Of a DNA stretch of 54,195 nt, positions 41,455-49,483 are shown piece by piece; the first letter of the stretch is position 1, and every line of letters begins with the position of its first letter. Both the position numbers and the translations under genes were made by a program. The notes under the pieces are model-generated. The model ran no database searches and was not told the DNA's origin. It worked only from the letters and a program-made list of their open reading frames with translations. Source of the DNA: a virus; IMG/VR virus record IMGVR_UViG_3300020201_000001, positions 1 to 54,195 of that record; one strand, 5' to 3'.

Positions 41455-41993
41455 AAGAATTAACGATAGAAGAGATAAGCGAGTTATTCATTGCAAGCGG
41501 TGGTTCGGAAGCGTTTATGAAAAAGCTAAATGACAGAATGAATGAACCTGAACCAGTGCCTATTAATTATAAGGCGAGAGTATATCCAAATATGGAGATA
41601 GAGTATTGGTATATCGACCGTCGTCAAGTTGGGAGTTGTACTTGGGCTAATGACGGTGTTGACAAAGCCAGTTTCAATACAGGTAATTACTATGCTACTC
41701 AACAAGAAGCAGATTTGGAATTTGAATGGCGAATATTGAACACGAAAGTCCTTAACACAATCGCTATGTTGAATAAAGAAGAAAATTGGGTAGTGGATTG
41801 GGCAGATGGGAACCAAAGAAAATGGTATTTTGTTTGGGGTGAGACAGATAATGAACTTACATTTAATTGCATTTTTTGTAGACGCACCCAAGAAAACAAT
41901 AAATATCTTTGTGGTAGTGCAAGAAACAAACTACGTGAGCTTTACACAGATAAGCAATTCAAGTTTTGGATCACTAAGGAGAAAGGAAAATGA
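41451..41993 (+). CDS. FKFWLT-family protein (plus-strand member 7)
   Basis: 180 aa, ATG overlapping the previous stop (ATGA). Full-length form: LTIEEISELFIASGG ... DRMNEPEP, YPNMEIEYWYIDRRQV, FNTGNYYATQQEADLEFEW, LNTKVLNTIAMLNKEENWVVDWADG and LYTDKQFKFWITKEK. Close match of the first early gene (36800) over the N-terminal module. One of the best-conserved members. Unknown function. Confidence 0.85.
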   Translation: MKELTIEEISELFIASGGSEAFMKKLNDRMNEPEPVPINYKARVYPNMEIEYWYIDRRQVGSCTWANDGVDKASFNTGNYYATQQEADLEFEWRILNTKVLNTIAMLNKEENWVVDWADGNQRKWYFVWGETDNELTFNCIFCRRTQENNKYLCGSARNKLRELYTDKQFKFWITKEKGK

Positions 41994-42358
41994 TAATGAA
42001 TAATTTAGAAGACATTCACGACAGGAACAAAGAAACCACAAGTAACAAACGACACGAGTATGCACCAGAGGGAGTGAATAGATTAGATAACTTCATACGT
42101 ATTCAAGCATATATTTGGGGTAAATGGCAGATGGATATCCCATTACCTATTATCATTGACATATTAGGTGCAAAGAATTTGATATGCACTGTAGATATTG
42201 TTAAAGCCTTGATGGCTGCAGGTAAAGAAGATTACCATTTATTCGCAACAGAGTATATCAGCGAAAAGTTTGGAGACCCAACAAATTATTTGATGCTTCA
42301 AGAATTATCGGTACACAAAATTAATAACCTATCATTAAACATAAGCGTAAACAAATGA
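41990..42358 (+). CDS. Hypothetical early protein
   Basis: 122 aa. Starts at ATG 41990 (overlap with the previous stop, ATGA), with AGGAAA just upstream; ATG 41996 is an alternative. Largely helical, with a hydrophobic helix LPIIIDILGAKNLICTV that is too polar around it to be a membrane span. No family recognised. Confidence 0.65.
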   Translation: MIMNNLEDIHDRNKETTSNKRHEYAPEGVNRLDNFIRIQAYIWGKWQMDIPLPIIIDILGAKNLICTVDIVKALMAAGKEDYHLFATEYISEKFGDPTNYLMLQELSVHKINNLSLNISVNK

Positions 42359-42759
42359 AAGCACACAAAGGATTAAGCAGTGCAAAGATAGGTAAAATTG
42401 CAGAACAAAAAACTGCTGGTTACTTCTCACAATATGGTATCATACATACAGTAAGGCAACAAGCGTATGGTACTAATGATATTTTTAATTTATTTGATCA
42501 TATTTTTGTATGTACTACACCTTTCAAACGGGTAGTGTTTGTGAGGGACGGCAGAATTTGGTTAGATAGATTGCTTGCTATTGATAAGGGTGATATACTC
42601 TTTATCCAAACTAAAAACAAACGTGCACCTATACCTTCAGCGGAACTACAGTTCAAACACTTCCCTAAGAATAGCTTATGGGTACATTGGGGTTACGAAT
42701 CACCAACAGTATACTGGATACCAGGATCAATACAAGGAGACATAGATATAAATGGATAA
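42355..42759 (+). CDS. Putative PD-(D/E)XK-type endonuclease
   Basis: 134 aa, coupled (ATGA). Layout fits small restriction-endonuclease-fold proteins: an N-terminal helix with a Glu (KIGKIAEQKTAGYFSQYG, E17), then TNDIFNLFDHIFV with D42 and D48, then ILFIQTKNKR with the Q-x-K pair (Q85, K87) in place of E-x-K. A Q-x-K variant is known among PD-(D/E)XK resolvase-like enzymes. It may resolve branched DNA or cut ssDNA during recombination. Assignment is by motif only; the family is too divergent to be certain. Confidence 0.5.
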   Translation: MKAHKGLSSAKIGKIAEQKTAGYFSQYGIIHTVRQQAYGTNDIFNLFDHIFVCTTPFKRVVFVRDGRIWLDRLLAIDKGDILFIQTKNKRAPIPSAELQFKHFPKNSLWVHWGYESPTVYWIPGSIQGDIDING

Positions 42760-42913
42760 TAACAACGAAGAAAGTCCATACGTTTGGCATCAATCGTATG
42801 GCTTAGGCATGACAGTCGAAACGAAACAAAGCCAATGTTTAGTTCAGTTTATAAACGATCAAATTTGGTGTGACTTTGGAACATTAGAAGTCTTACCAAT
42901 AAGCGAAAGATGA
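42752..42913 (+). CDS. Small protein with VWHxxYGxG motif (copy 2, 53 aa)
   Basis: 53 aa, ATG 42752 overlapping the end of the nuclease-like gene, stop overlapping the next ATG (ATGA), AGGAG 13 bases upstream. YVWHQSYGLGM opening, then strands LVQFINDQIWCDF and LEVLP: a small SH3-like barrel pattern. It shares the opening with the protein at 39950. Both overlaps argue it is real despite its length. Confidence 0.65.
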   Translation: MDNNNEESPYVWHQSYGLGMTVETKQSQCLVQFINDQIWCDFGTLEVLPISER

Positions 42914-43248
42914 AAGAGCTAAACGGTATTTACACAGTCCAGCGTATTGCACGTACAATTGGATTAATTACCAAACCACAATTTAGAACACACTTAAATA
43001 AGTATTGGCGTGGTGAGGAACTTGCTATCGCCAAACTTATGAAACATAGACATATCATAACCACAGACCATAGATATTTAGCAGTAGGTTATGGTAGTTG
43101 GTTATGGCGTACAGACAGGAATGAATTTAATAAGCAATACAACGCCTATGGCGAGCTATCATTAGCAGAGGTGGAGAAACTTATGTTTACCACCGAAAAA
43201 TACAACACAAGGCGTTTGTGTGCAAAATACATATATGACAGGAGTTAA
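42910..43248 (+). CDS. Hypothetical early protein
   Basis: 112 aa, coupled (ATGA). Basic. Has a possible helix-turn-helix-like stretch near the N-terminus (YTVQRIARTIGLITKPQFRTHL) and several His (MKHRHIITTDHRY). DNA binding is possible but unproven. Confidence 0.65.
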   Translation: MKELNGIYTVQRIARTIGLITKPQFRTHLNKYWRGEELAIAKLMKHRHIITTDHRYLAVGYGSWLWRTDRNEFNKQYNAYGELSLAEVEKLMFTTEKYNTRRLCAKYIYDRS

Positions 43249-43249
43249 T

Positions 43250-43405
43250 ATGGATTACGATAATTGGAAAACAAGTGAGGATAATATACCCAGTCCACAA
43301 GAAGAAGAAGAAAAAGATTACGACCACGAAGCAATGTCATTAACAATGTTATTGATGAGATGCAAGAAAGAAGCGATGGAAGAAACAATTGATAAGGAAA
43401 AATAA
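43250..43405 (+). CDS. Small acidic protein (51 aa)
   Basis: ATG 43250 has AGGAG five bases upstream; an in-frame reading from 43220 lies inside the previous gene. Acidic (PQEEEEKDYDHE), helical C-terminus. No family recognised. Confidence 0.6.
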   Translation: MDYDNWKTSEDNIPSPQEEEEKDYDHEAMSLTMLLMRCKKEAMEETIDKEK

Positions 43406-43406
43406 A

Positions 43407-43838
43407 ATGGGAATATCAAAATACAGAGTATTAGCTTACCCTGAAGAATATACAATCTACTGGTACATAGGCGATGAAGTTTATATGGGTACTTGGGAAA
43501 ATGTTGTTGCTGACTTCGCTCGTTTAAAGACAGGCAATTGCTATTTAGACTCAGAAGAAGCAGAATTTGAATTTGAATGGCGATTATTGAATACGAAAAT
43601 TCTCAATTCAATTGCTTTACTTAACAAAGAAGATAATTGGGTTGTGGATTGGAAAAATGGCGAACAAGAAAAATGGTATTATGCTTGGAGTAGAAAAGAT
43701 AGTGTACTCGATGTTGTGTGTGCGAGGTGGACTCAATACGGCAATAATAATGAATATTTCTCTTACGACGCAATACAGATACTACGCACACTTTACACAC
43801 AAGAAGAGTTAAAATTTTGGATTACAAAGGAGAAATAA
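43407..43838 (+). CDS. FKFWLT-family protein (plus-strand member 8)
   Basis: 143 aa, ATG 43407 after AAGGAAAAATAAA. YPEEYTIYWYI, LKTGNCYLDSEEAEFEFEW, LNTKILNSIALLNKEDNWVVDWKNG and LYTQEELKFWITKEK. Its C-terminal IQILRTLYTQEE-LKFW is almost the same as in the minus-strand member at 33759, so copies on opposite strands are as close as neighbours. Unknown function. Confidence 0.85.
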   Translation: MGISKYRVLAYPEEYTIYWYIGDEVYMGTWENVVADFARLKTGNCYLDSEEAEFEFEWRLLNTKILNSIALLNKEDNWVVDWKNGEQEKWYYAWSRKDSVLDVVCARWTQYGNNNEYFSYDAIQILRTLYTQEELKFWITKEK

Positions 43839-43840
43839 CA

Positions 43841-44080
43841 ATGAAACAACTTGAATATTACTTCAGCCATAAGTGGCTTGTTATAATACTACGCTCTTTC
43901 ACACTTGAGATATTGCTGACATTCTTTTTCATTTACTTCGGTAATAGTTGGAACAGTAAGTTATGGAGCGAGCCTGAAAGACAGTACTACGCAGTGTTTA
44001 CGATAATACAAATTTTATTAAACTTAGGACTTTGGTACTTAGAATTTGCCAAAGAATTGGAATTAAAGGAGATTGAATAA
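43841..44080 (+). CDS. Small two-span membrane protein
   Basis: 79 aa, ATG 43841 after AAGGAGAAATAACA. Hydrophobic segments at about residues 10-30 (WLVIILRSFTLEILLTFFFI) and 46-66 (FTIIQILLNLGLWYLEF), separated by a charged loop with several Trp. Tail acidic. An early membrane protein made just behind a family member; may act on the host envelope or block superinfection. No family recognised. Confidence 0.72.
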   Translation: MKQLEYYFSHKWLVIILRSFTLEILLTFFFIYFGNSWNSKLWSEPERQYYAVFTIIQILLNLGLWYLEFAKELELKEIE

Positions 44081-44304
44081 TGGAAATTGAAGAACAAAAA
44101 AGAAAAGCAAAAGCAAATGGCGACAAAGCTGTTTATGATTCTTGGGAAGCTGGTATAACGAAAAGAGAGTACTTCGCTGGGTTAAATATGGCTGCATGTA
44201 TTAATAATCCTGATGGTAATACTCTACAGGCTTATAATGATTATGCAATACAAGTAGCTGATGACTTATTATTTCAATTAGCTGAAGACAAAAATAATGA
44301 GTAA
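44080..44304 (+). CDS. Small phage protein with GITKREYFAG motif
   Basis: 74 aa, coupled (TAATG). It has the GITKREYFAGLNMAACI stretch followed by an AIQVADDLLFQL helix. This G-[ML]-[TS]-x-R-[ED]-x-[FY]-A ... A-x-x-A-D-x-L layout is common in small uncharacterised phage and prophage proteins. Function unknown. Confidence 0.7.
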   Translation: MEIEEQKRKAKANGDKAVYDSWEAGITKREYFAGLNMAACINNPDGNTLQAYNDYAIQVADDLLFQLAEDKNNE

Positions 44305-44518
44305 AGAAATAGCTAATCGTTTTCCTGATGCCAAGGAAACGATAAATACAGTAGATACTGGACTGAAGGTTCTATGCCCGTATTGTGGAGAAAGGAACGC
44401 TTCTTTTGAGGGTGGTATTGATATAGATGAATATACTGGCGATATGGAATGTAATTATTGCGACAATAATTTTCGGGTTGAATTAGATGTAAGTGTTAAT
44501 TTCTCAACTTATAAATAG
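44297..44518 (+). CDS. Zinc-ribbon protein, tandem copy 1
   Basis: 73 aa, overlaps the previous gene by 8 bases. Two CxxC knuckles, CPYC (near residue 28) and CNYC (near residue 55), make a four-cysteine zinc ribbon. Leader ANRFPDAKETINTV and tail VSVNFSTYK are shared with the next gene, showing a tandem duplication. May bind nucleic acid or a host protein such as RNA polymerase; unknown. Confidence 0.75.
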   Translation: MSKEIANRFPDAKETINTVDTGLKVLCPYCGERNASFEGGIDIDEYTGDMECNYCDNNFRVELDVSVNFSTYK

Positions 44519-44527
44519 AGGCAAACA

Positions 44528-44767
44528 ATGAATGAAGAAAAAGCTAATCGTATCCCTGATGCCAAAGGGGTGATAAACACAGTAAATACTGGGAGTGATG
44601 TTTTCTGCCCAAATTGTGGTAAATTTTGCCTATGGCATTCGGGTCCTAATGATTTACGTGATTTTACCCAAAACATGGAAATGAATTGTCACCATTGTGA
44701 TATTGAATTTTTAGTTAAATTTGTCGTCACTGTTAATTTCTCAACTTATAAAATAAAAATAACATAG
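44528..44767 (+). CDS. Zinc-ribbon protein, tandem copy 2
   Basis: 79 aa, ten bases after copy 1. Starts ANRIPDAKGVINTV, has CPNC and CHHC knuckles plus an extra Cys (KFC), and ends VTVNFSTYK with a short extension. Same fold as copy 1, but a different loop between knuckles (LWHSGPNDLRDF), so the pair has diverged in what is probably the binding face. Confidence 0.75.
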   Translation: MNEEKANRIPDAKGVINTVNTGSDVFCPNCGKFCLWHSGPNDLRDFTQNMEMNCHHCDIEFLVKFVVTVNFSTYKIKIT

Positions 44768-44786
44768 GAATAACAAAGAAATAACA

Positions 44787-45065
44787 ATGAATAAACAAGA
44801 AGCACCTAATCATCTTTTCGCAAACCTTAGAAAAAAGATTTACGATGAATACATGGAATCACCCCGTACTATGCTATACAAGCGGATAGCTATTACTAAA
44901 CTTCGCATAACTGATAATGATACAAATTTACTTTCTTTGTTAGATATAATATGTCAAAAGAATATCGCAGTGCGAGAAAATAACAAAGAAAGAGAATGGT
45001 TAGATGAAGAATTAACAAAATTACTGGAGACAAAATATGGACAACCAACAAGTAGCAATAAGTAA
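44787..45065 (+). CDS. Hypothetical protein upstream of the recombination gene
   Basis: 92 aa, ATG after AACAAAGAAATAACA. Helical and charged throughout, with no recognised motif. Its 3' end overlaps the next gene by 29 bases, so it is translationally linked to the annealing-protein gene. Confidence 0.65.
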   Translation: MNKQEAPNHLFANLRKKIYDEYMESPRTMLYKRIAITKLRITDNDTNLLSLLDIICQKNIAVRENNKEREWLDEELTKLLETKYGQPTSSNK

Positions 45066-45663
45066 CACTCCTGGAAACACAGAGTATATCCAAACACTTA
45101 TTGCAGAACAAGTAGGGTTAAGGAATAGACGTACGCCACAACGTAGGCAGTCTAAAGTAGACAAAGGCAATAAAGGTTTCTTTACTTATGTAAAAGGTAT
45201 CAATGCATTAAAATGGCTTGAAGAAAACTTCCTGATAGTTGAATACATTGAACATACAGACAAAATCAATACAACAGCTAATTGGATGTCAGCTCCGCTA
45301 ACTATCACAGTCATTAACCAACATAACGTTAAACGTAGCATCACTCGTAATGGTAGTGTAGAAGCAGTAGCTAAAGATGGCAAGATACTTATATCACCAA
45401 TCAAAGCAGTATTCCAAGACGCTCTTAAACGTTGTTGTGTAGCATTAGGTGGCTTTAGAGACGTATATGGAGAGATAGATGCAGAAGATAACACCAGTAG
45501 CGAACCGGACACAATAGAAGACTTTGACAAAGAGATAATGCCTCTATTGATTGAATTACTAACTGCAGAACAAATGACTACAAACCAACTAAGAATTTTA
45601 TTAAACAAATATTTTTCAAGAGAATTAACTTTTGAAAGAATTCAAGAACTATACAAGGATTAA
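45037..45663 (+). CDS. Rad52/Sak-like single-strand annealing protein
   Basis: 208 aa, ATG after CTGGAGACAAAAT. The core (about residues 45-150) has an N-terminal helix INALKWLEENF, a long beta region ending in a hairpin, and the diagnostic helix KAVFQDALKRCCVALGGFRDVYG, which corresponds to the D-x-x-K-R-A-x-x-x-x-G helix of Rad52/Sak-type annealing proteins. It should form rings on ssDNA and anneal complementary strands. It fits with the Cas4/RecB-like nuclease at 49467. The C-terminal 50 residues are an acidic tail plus a helix. Assignment by motif. Confidence 0.65.
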   Translation: MDNQQVAISNTPGNTEYIQTLIAEQVGLRNRRTPQRRQSKVDKGNKGFFTYVKGINALKWLEENFLIVEYIEHTDKINTTANWMSAPLTITVINQHNVKRSITRNGSVEAVAKDGKILISPIKAVFQDALKRCCVALGGFRDVYGEIDAEDNTSSEPDTIEDFDKEIMPLLIELLTAEQMTTNQLRILLNKYFSRELTFERIQELYKD

Positions 45664-45665
45664 TT

Positions 45666-46586
45666 ATGTACGGAATGCCAGAAGAATCAGGTAAAAAATA
45701 TCCAGTCAAGAATGGTGCTATTGTTCAACTAATGATGTTAGGAACAACACAAACTTATCTTTACCTAAAAGCACTTGAGGCAGAAAATGCTTCAAGGAAA
45801 GAAGAAGCTAAGGAGTTAGGCAGACCATTTAAACCATTAAAACCTAACTACAAAGATGGTGGTATGGCAATTAAGTGTGCTATCTTAGCTCAAGATAATG
45901 AAGCAGTACCGTTTAACCAGTCAGCTATTGTATACTTTGAAATGCCTACACCAGATCAAATCTATGCGAAACCTAACGGAGCGTTCAAGTATGAAAAAGG
46001 TGGAACGTTAGTTGCGTACAATGGTAAGCCTAAAATTAGTGCGTTAATACCAAGTGCTAAACCATCTATAATTTACGATGAAGCTACAAACAAACCTATT
46101 TCAATTGATAGCTTAAACTTAGACGATGCTTTGGTTAAAGAGCAGTACAGAGACTTGATAGTATCAGAGGAATACAGAGTAACCGCCTGGGAGAATATCC
46201 TTAAGTATTGGGATAGTGTAACTGAAGCTAAAGCAGTAGAAGATTTAGGTTTGCATTTTGCTAAGTTAAAGTTACTATGCAATCTCACAGATAGTAAAGT
46301 CAATTACATATTACCTAAGTTAGGATTAACGTTTACAGCTCAAGCAGTAATTGCTAATGAATATTTGAACTTTGTAACAATTGATAGATGGAATAAAGAA
46401 ACAAAATCATATACTCTTTATTCAGACTTGAAAGTAACAGAACCTACTACAGAAGACGAAGAATATGCAATTGAGTTAGTAGCTAAAGAAATGGCATTCA
46501 GGAAAGAAGCTATAGCTAAAAAAGCAGTAAAGAAAGACACCCGTAACTTGGATGATGCAAGTAGCTGGGGAGATGATGCCGAATAA
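45666..46586 (+). CDS. Hypothetical replication-region protein with acidic tail (SSB-like tail)
   Basis: 306 aa, directly after the annealing protein. Mixed alpha/beta with no nucleotide-binding motif. The last residues (LDDASSWGDDAE) are an acidic, Trp-containing tip, like the C-terminal interaction tails of single-stranded-DNA-binding proteins. Between an annealing protein and a helicase, an ssDNA-binding role is reasonable, but I see no OB-fold signature. Alternative: a replication loader. Confidence 0.5.
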   Translation: MYGMPEESGKKYPVKNGAIVQLMMLGTTQTYLYLKALEAENASRKEEAKELGRPFKPLKPNYKDGGMAIKCAILAQDNEAVPFNQSAIVYFEMPTPDQIYAKPNGAFKYEKGGTLVAYNGKPKISALIPSAKPSIIYDEATNKPISIDSLNLDDALVKEQYRDLIVSEEYRVTAWENILKYWDSVTEAKAVEDLGLHFAKLKLLCNLTDSKVNYILPKLGLTFTAQAVIANEYLNFVTIDRWNKETKSYTLYSDLKVTEPTTEDEEYAIELVAKEMAFRKEAIAKKAVKKDTRNLDDASSWGDDAE

Positions 46587-47940
46587 CTTAGAGCAATTAG
46601 CATTAGAAAATGAGCATAGAATACTAGGGTTACTTTGGCTATTGCCAGAGTACCTTAGTAATTTTACTTCAATGAGTTTGCTAAGTAATCGTTACGCTAT
46701 ATTAATCCTTAATAAGTTTAACGAACTACATGCTTTAGGCAGTAGCTTAGACGACGTTACAATGTTATTAGATGAGGTAGATAATCGGCATATCAAAACA
46801 GCTTTAGAAACAATAATGACACACAAAGGTTTTTATACTAAGTTACATGCAAAAGATTGGTCAACTAAGTACACACAAATACTAAAGCATTTAAAGCACA
46901 ATAAGAACCGTTTAAGAGCAGTTGATACATTAACCATAGCAATAGACTACCTAAATGAAGGGAATGCCGCAGAAGGTCTTAAAATGGTTAAGTCGATTAA
47001 CTTCCAAGAAACTAAAGTAGAATTTCCATCAACTACCCAAATGATGTTTGATAGTGTAAACGAATCTAATTCATTCAAAACAAGCGTACCTGTCATAGAT
47101 AAATTAGGTGGTTTCCAGTTAGGCGAGCTAATGGGCTTAGGTGGTGATGTAGGTTCAATGAAGACTATGTGGAGTGTATGGCTATGTTTGGAGATACTTA
47201 AACAAAACCCACAATTCAAATGTGCCTACTTTGAGAAAGAAATGCATCACAAAGTAATAGCTAATAGGTTAATATCGAATACCTTAAGTATGGATCTTAG
47301 TACTATCCATCAAATAGAATTAATAGAGAATATCCCAGAGAGATTAAAAGCACAAGCAAATATCAAGCAGTTAGTCAAAGAACAATTAGCACAAGACACG
47401 GAAATGGCAGATACTTTACAGAGATTCCAAGTTATACCTAATACTGCATTCAATACAGCCTATGATTTAGTAGATATTGCAGATAAACTGGAGGTCCAGA
47501 TATGGGGATTAGATTTCTTAAAGCTATTGTCAGACCCAACAGAAAGTTCAAGTGACAAAGATATGGAAAGGCAATTAGGCGTGCTAAAAGATTTCTCGTT
47601 ATCTAAAGAAACTTTTGGTATAATCATTTCACAACTTAACCAAAAGACAGTAGAAGTTAGAACTAACAAGATACCAATGCGAACAGACTTTGAGTGGGGT
47701 AAACAATTAAAACAATTATGTTCTTATATGTTTGCTACGTTCAATCCAGCTTACTATTACACACCAGAAGCATTAGAAGATGTCTCTGCATTTTACGTAA
47801 TGGGTTTAAAGCATAGGCATGGGATAATGGAAGATATACCATTTATTGCAGAAGCAGGTATATCTAACTTCGCACACCCAGATTATTTACGAACTAAGAA
47901 GATGAAAGCATGGCTGACGAATTACAAGAATACCAAATAA
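46573..47940 (+). CDS. DnaB-like replicative helicase
   Basis: 455 aa from ATG 46573 (ATG 46576 and 46552 are alternatives; GGGGAG lies at 46567-46572). N-terminal DnaB-N-like helices (residues 1-110). RecA-type core: Walker A as GGDVGSMKT (K197, T198), where the usual glycine before Lys is Met; a YFEKEMHHKVIANRL block like the DnaB SLEM motif; Walker B LDFLKLL (D314); and IIISQLNQKT, the DnaB motif 3 (S-Q-L-N/S-R). It would unwind the fork in place of host DnaB. Its first bases overlap the previous gene. Confidence 0.85.
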   Translation: MMPNNLEQLALENEHRILGLLWLLPEYLSNFTSMSLLSNRYAILILNKFNELHALGSSLDDVTMLLDEVDNRHIKTALETIMTHKGFYTKLHAKDWSTKYTQILKHLKHNKNRLRAVDTLTIAIDYLNEGNAAEGLKMVKSINFQETKVEFPSTTQMMFDSVNESNSFKTSVPVIDKLGGFQLGELMGLGGDVGSMKTMWSVWLCLEILKQNPQFKCAYFEKEMHHKVIANRLISNTLSMDLSTIHQIELIENIPERLKAQANIKQLVKEQLAQDTEMADTLQRFQVIPNTAFNTAYDLVDIADKLEVQIWGLDFLKLLSDPTESSSDKDMERQLGVLKDFSLSKETFGIIISQLNQKTVEVRTNKIPMRTDFEWGKQLKQLCSYMFATFNPAYYYTPEALEDVSAFYVMGLKHRHGIMEDIPFIAEAGISNFAHPDYLRTKKMKAWLTNYKNTK

Positions 47941-48176
47941 CGTACAAAGATAAGCCACCTTTTAACAGTGTTGCAGCATGTAGCAAGAACGAAGAATGCC
48001 CTATTGCAAGTGATTGCCTTAGGGCTATTGTATGGAAGCAACAAGGTTGGTTTGGTAGCTGGATAACTCCAGAGCATACAGGCAATGATTGTACGTTAAT
48101 TATAACAGAAAAGAAACGTGTCGAACCAGCAAAGGAACGACCAAAACCAATATTCAAATTTAGAGAACCAACTTAA
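47910..48176 (+). CDS. Small four-cysteine protein
   Basis: 88 aa, starts 31 bases before the helicase stop. Cys at about 24, 30, 36 and 61 (ACSKNEECPIASDC, then NDC) form a C-x5-C-x5-C-x(n)-C pattern that could hold zinc or an Fe-S cluster. The C-terminus is basic and Pro-rich. This spacing is one I associate with small uncharacterised Bacteroidetes phage proteins. Function unknown. Confidence 0.68.
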   Translation: MADELQEYQITYKDKPPFNSVAACSKNEECPIASDCLRAIVWKQQGWFGSWITPEHTGNDCTLIITEKKRVEPAKERPKPIFKFREPT

Positions 48177-48187
48177 AGGAAAACAAA

Positions 48188-48388
48188 ATGATTGACGTTC
48201 GACAAGCAACGAGCTTTTGGGGAACGCTCGAAAATGGTGTACTAAATTACGACCTGCCATTATACGGTGCAAGCTCTGTAAATGGCGAAATGGATTGGGA
48301 GCAAAAAGAAGATGGCTCAATTTTAATAACGCATTTAGCAATTGACGAAGATGAACGACAGTATATGGTTGTTTATGAATGGAAATAA
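48188..48388 (+). CDS. Small acidic hypothetical protein
   Basis: 66 aa, ATG after AAAGGAAAACAAA. Acidic, probably all-beta (LNYDLPLYGA, SILITHLAI, YMVVYEW). Followed by a gene with the same ribosome-site sequence. Unknown. Confidence 0.65.
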   Translation: MIDVRQATSFWGTLENGVLNYDLPLYGASSVNGEMDWEQKEDGSILITHLAIDEDERQYMVVYEWK

Positions 48389-48403
48389 TTAAAGGAAAAC
48401 AAA

Positions 48404-48661
48404 ATGATTGATTTAAATAATCTAATTGGGAATGGTGAATGGATACGTGTCAAGTCCGATATTAACGGCAATTCAAGGCATGTAGTCCACTTCCTGAGCA
48501 TCAACAAAGATTACGACAAAGCAGTAAAGATAGCCAACAAACTTGGAGGGAAAAGATACCACAATAATAATTACGGTGGTGGTATAGTCTTCCACGTTAC
48601 ACGTGGCGAGTTACTAATATTAAGCCAAAGAATAAACAAATTAATTGGGGAGGCACAATGA
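48404..48661 (+). CDS. Small hypothetical protein
   Basis: 85 aa, ATG after AAAGGAAAACAAA. Basic, alpha/beta-looking, with a His-containing loop (KRYHNNNYGGGIVFHVT). Stop overlaps the next ATG (ATGA). Unknown. Confidence 0.65.
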   Translation: MIDLNNLIGNGEWIRVKSDINGNSRHVVHFLSINKDYDKAVKIANKLGGKRYHNNNYGGGIVFHVTRGELLILSQRINKLIGEAQ

Positions 48662-49149
48662 GTATATCCGAAGATTTAAAAAATGACATAGATGGGAGTA
48701 TCTATGATGAAGCACTTGAACAATTTAATCCATTTGAGATAAACGACTTAATGCTTGCATTAAAACATTTAGTTGTGTGTAATGTTGAACCAAAAATATT
48801 ATGGGGCTTAATTGATGAAGAAACAAAGAGGTTAGAGTGTCGTGCTTGTGATTTAGATCCTACAGCAGTTGTGTTTCAGTATTTGAAAGCTCAAGCGTTG
48901 GACGATTTAGAGATCCCAAGTTGGCTATTTGCAGATAAATATGGTAATTCATTTTGCGACGTTATCCCAGCGGAAGGAAACACTCCAACTTCATTGAAAC
49001 TGTATAAGAATGGTTTGCGATACCTTGCAAAACTCACAGAAGATTATCCATGTAGGTTTAGAGTAGAAGATCAAACTGAACCCGCCCAATGGTTCTTTAA
49101 TGAAATTGGTTATCCTGATGGGCTTATAACATTCGATGGGTGGGATTAA
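48658..49149 (+). CDS. Hypothetical acidic protein, possible paralogue of 40655-41098
   Basis: 163 aa, coupled (ATGA). Helical and acidic. Shares with the 147-aa protein at 40655 the block KILWGLIDEETKRLECRACDLD / EILYDICADAAMNYDVVIGDLD (in parts) and an A-x-D-[ED]-L tail of that helix. Ends in an acidic TFDGWD. Unknown function. Confidence 0.65.
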   Translation: MSISEDLKNDIDGSIYDEALEQFNPFEINDLMLALKHLVVCNVEPKILWGLIDEETKRLECRACDLDPTAVVFQYLKAQALDDLEIPSWLFADKYGNSFCDVIPAEGNTPTSLKLYKNGLRYLAKLTEDYPCRFRVEDQTEPAQWFFNEIGYPDGLITFDGWD

Positions 49150-49151
49150 TA

Positions 49152-49268
49152 ATGAAGAAATTTCTTAATAGTTGTATCTACTATTTAGTAGTGTCAACAT
49201 GTGTATTGTTCTTTTCACTATTTATATGGTTAATAGTGGACTTAATTTATAGATGGGTAAACAAATGA
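49152..49268 (+). CDS. Small membrane protein (38 aa)
   Basis: ATG 49152 to TGA 49268. Basic start (MKKFLNS), then one long hydrophobic segment (YYLVVSTCVLFFSLFIWLIV), then a basic tail (RWVNK). Ribosome site weak (GGGATTAATA), but the gene fills an otherwise empty gap and its stop overlaps the next start. The positive-inside pattern fits a single-span peptide. Unknown role. Confidence 0.5.
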   Translation: MKKFLNSCIYYLVVSTCVLFFSLFIWLIVDLIYRWVNK

Positions 49269-49483
49269 TGACAACAAAAGACATTACCAATGAAGACGTA
49301 ATGGGGAAAATGAGCGAAGCAGTGAGATTTGCTTATAGCACTATTCACGGGCGGTTAAATGATACCGAACGTCAGTTACTTGAGACACTTGTAGCAGTTA
49401 CATATACGCAAGGTCAACAAGATGGGATGAACGAATTTGCAACGTTAATACAAACAAGCAGAGGCTATGAAATACAGCAATAA
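49265..49483 (+). CDS. Small hypothetical protein
   Basis: 72 aa from ATG 49265 (overlapping the previous stop); a start at 49253 is possible but has no better ribosome site. Helical (MSEAVRFAYSTI; TERQLLETLVAVTY), with a G-Q-Q-D-G turn. Overlaps the nuclease gene by 17 bases. Unknown. Confidence 0.6.
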   Translation: MMTTKDITNEDVMGKMSEAVRFAYSTIHGRLNDTERQLLETLVAVTYTQGQQDGMNEFATLIQTSRGYEIQQ

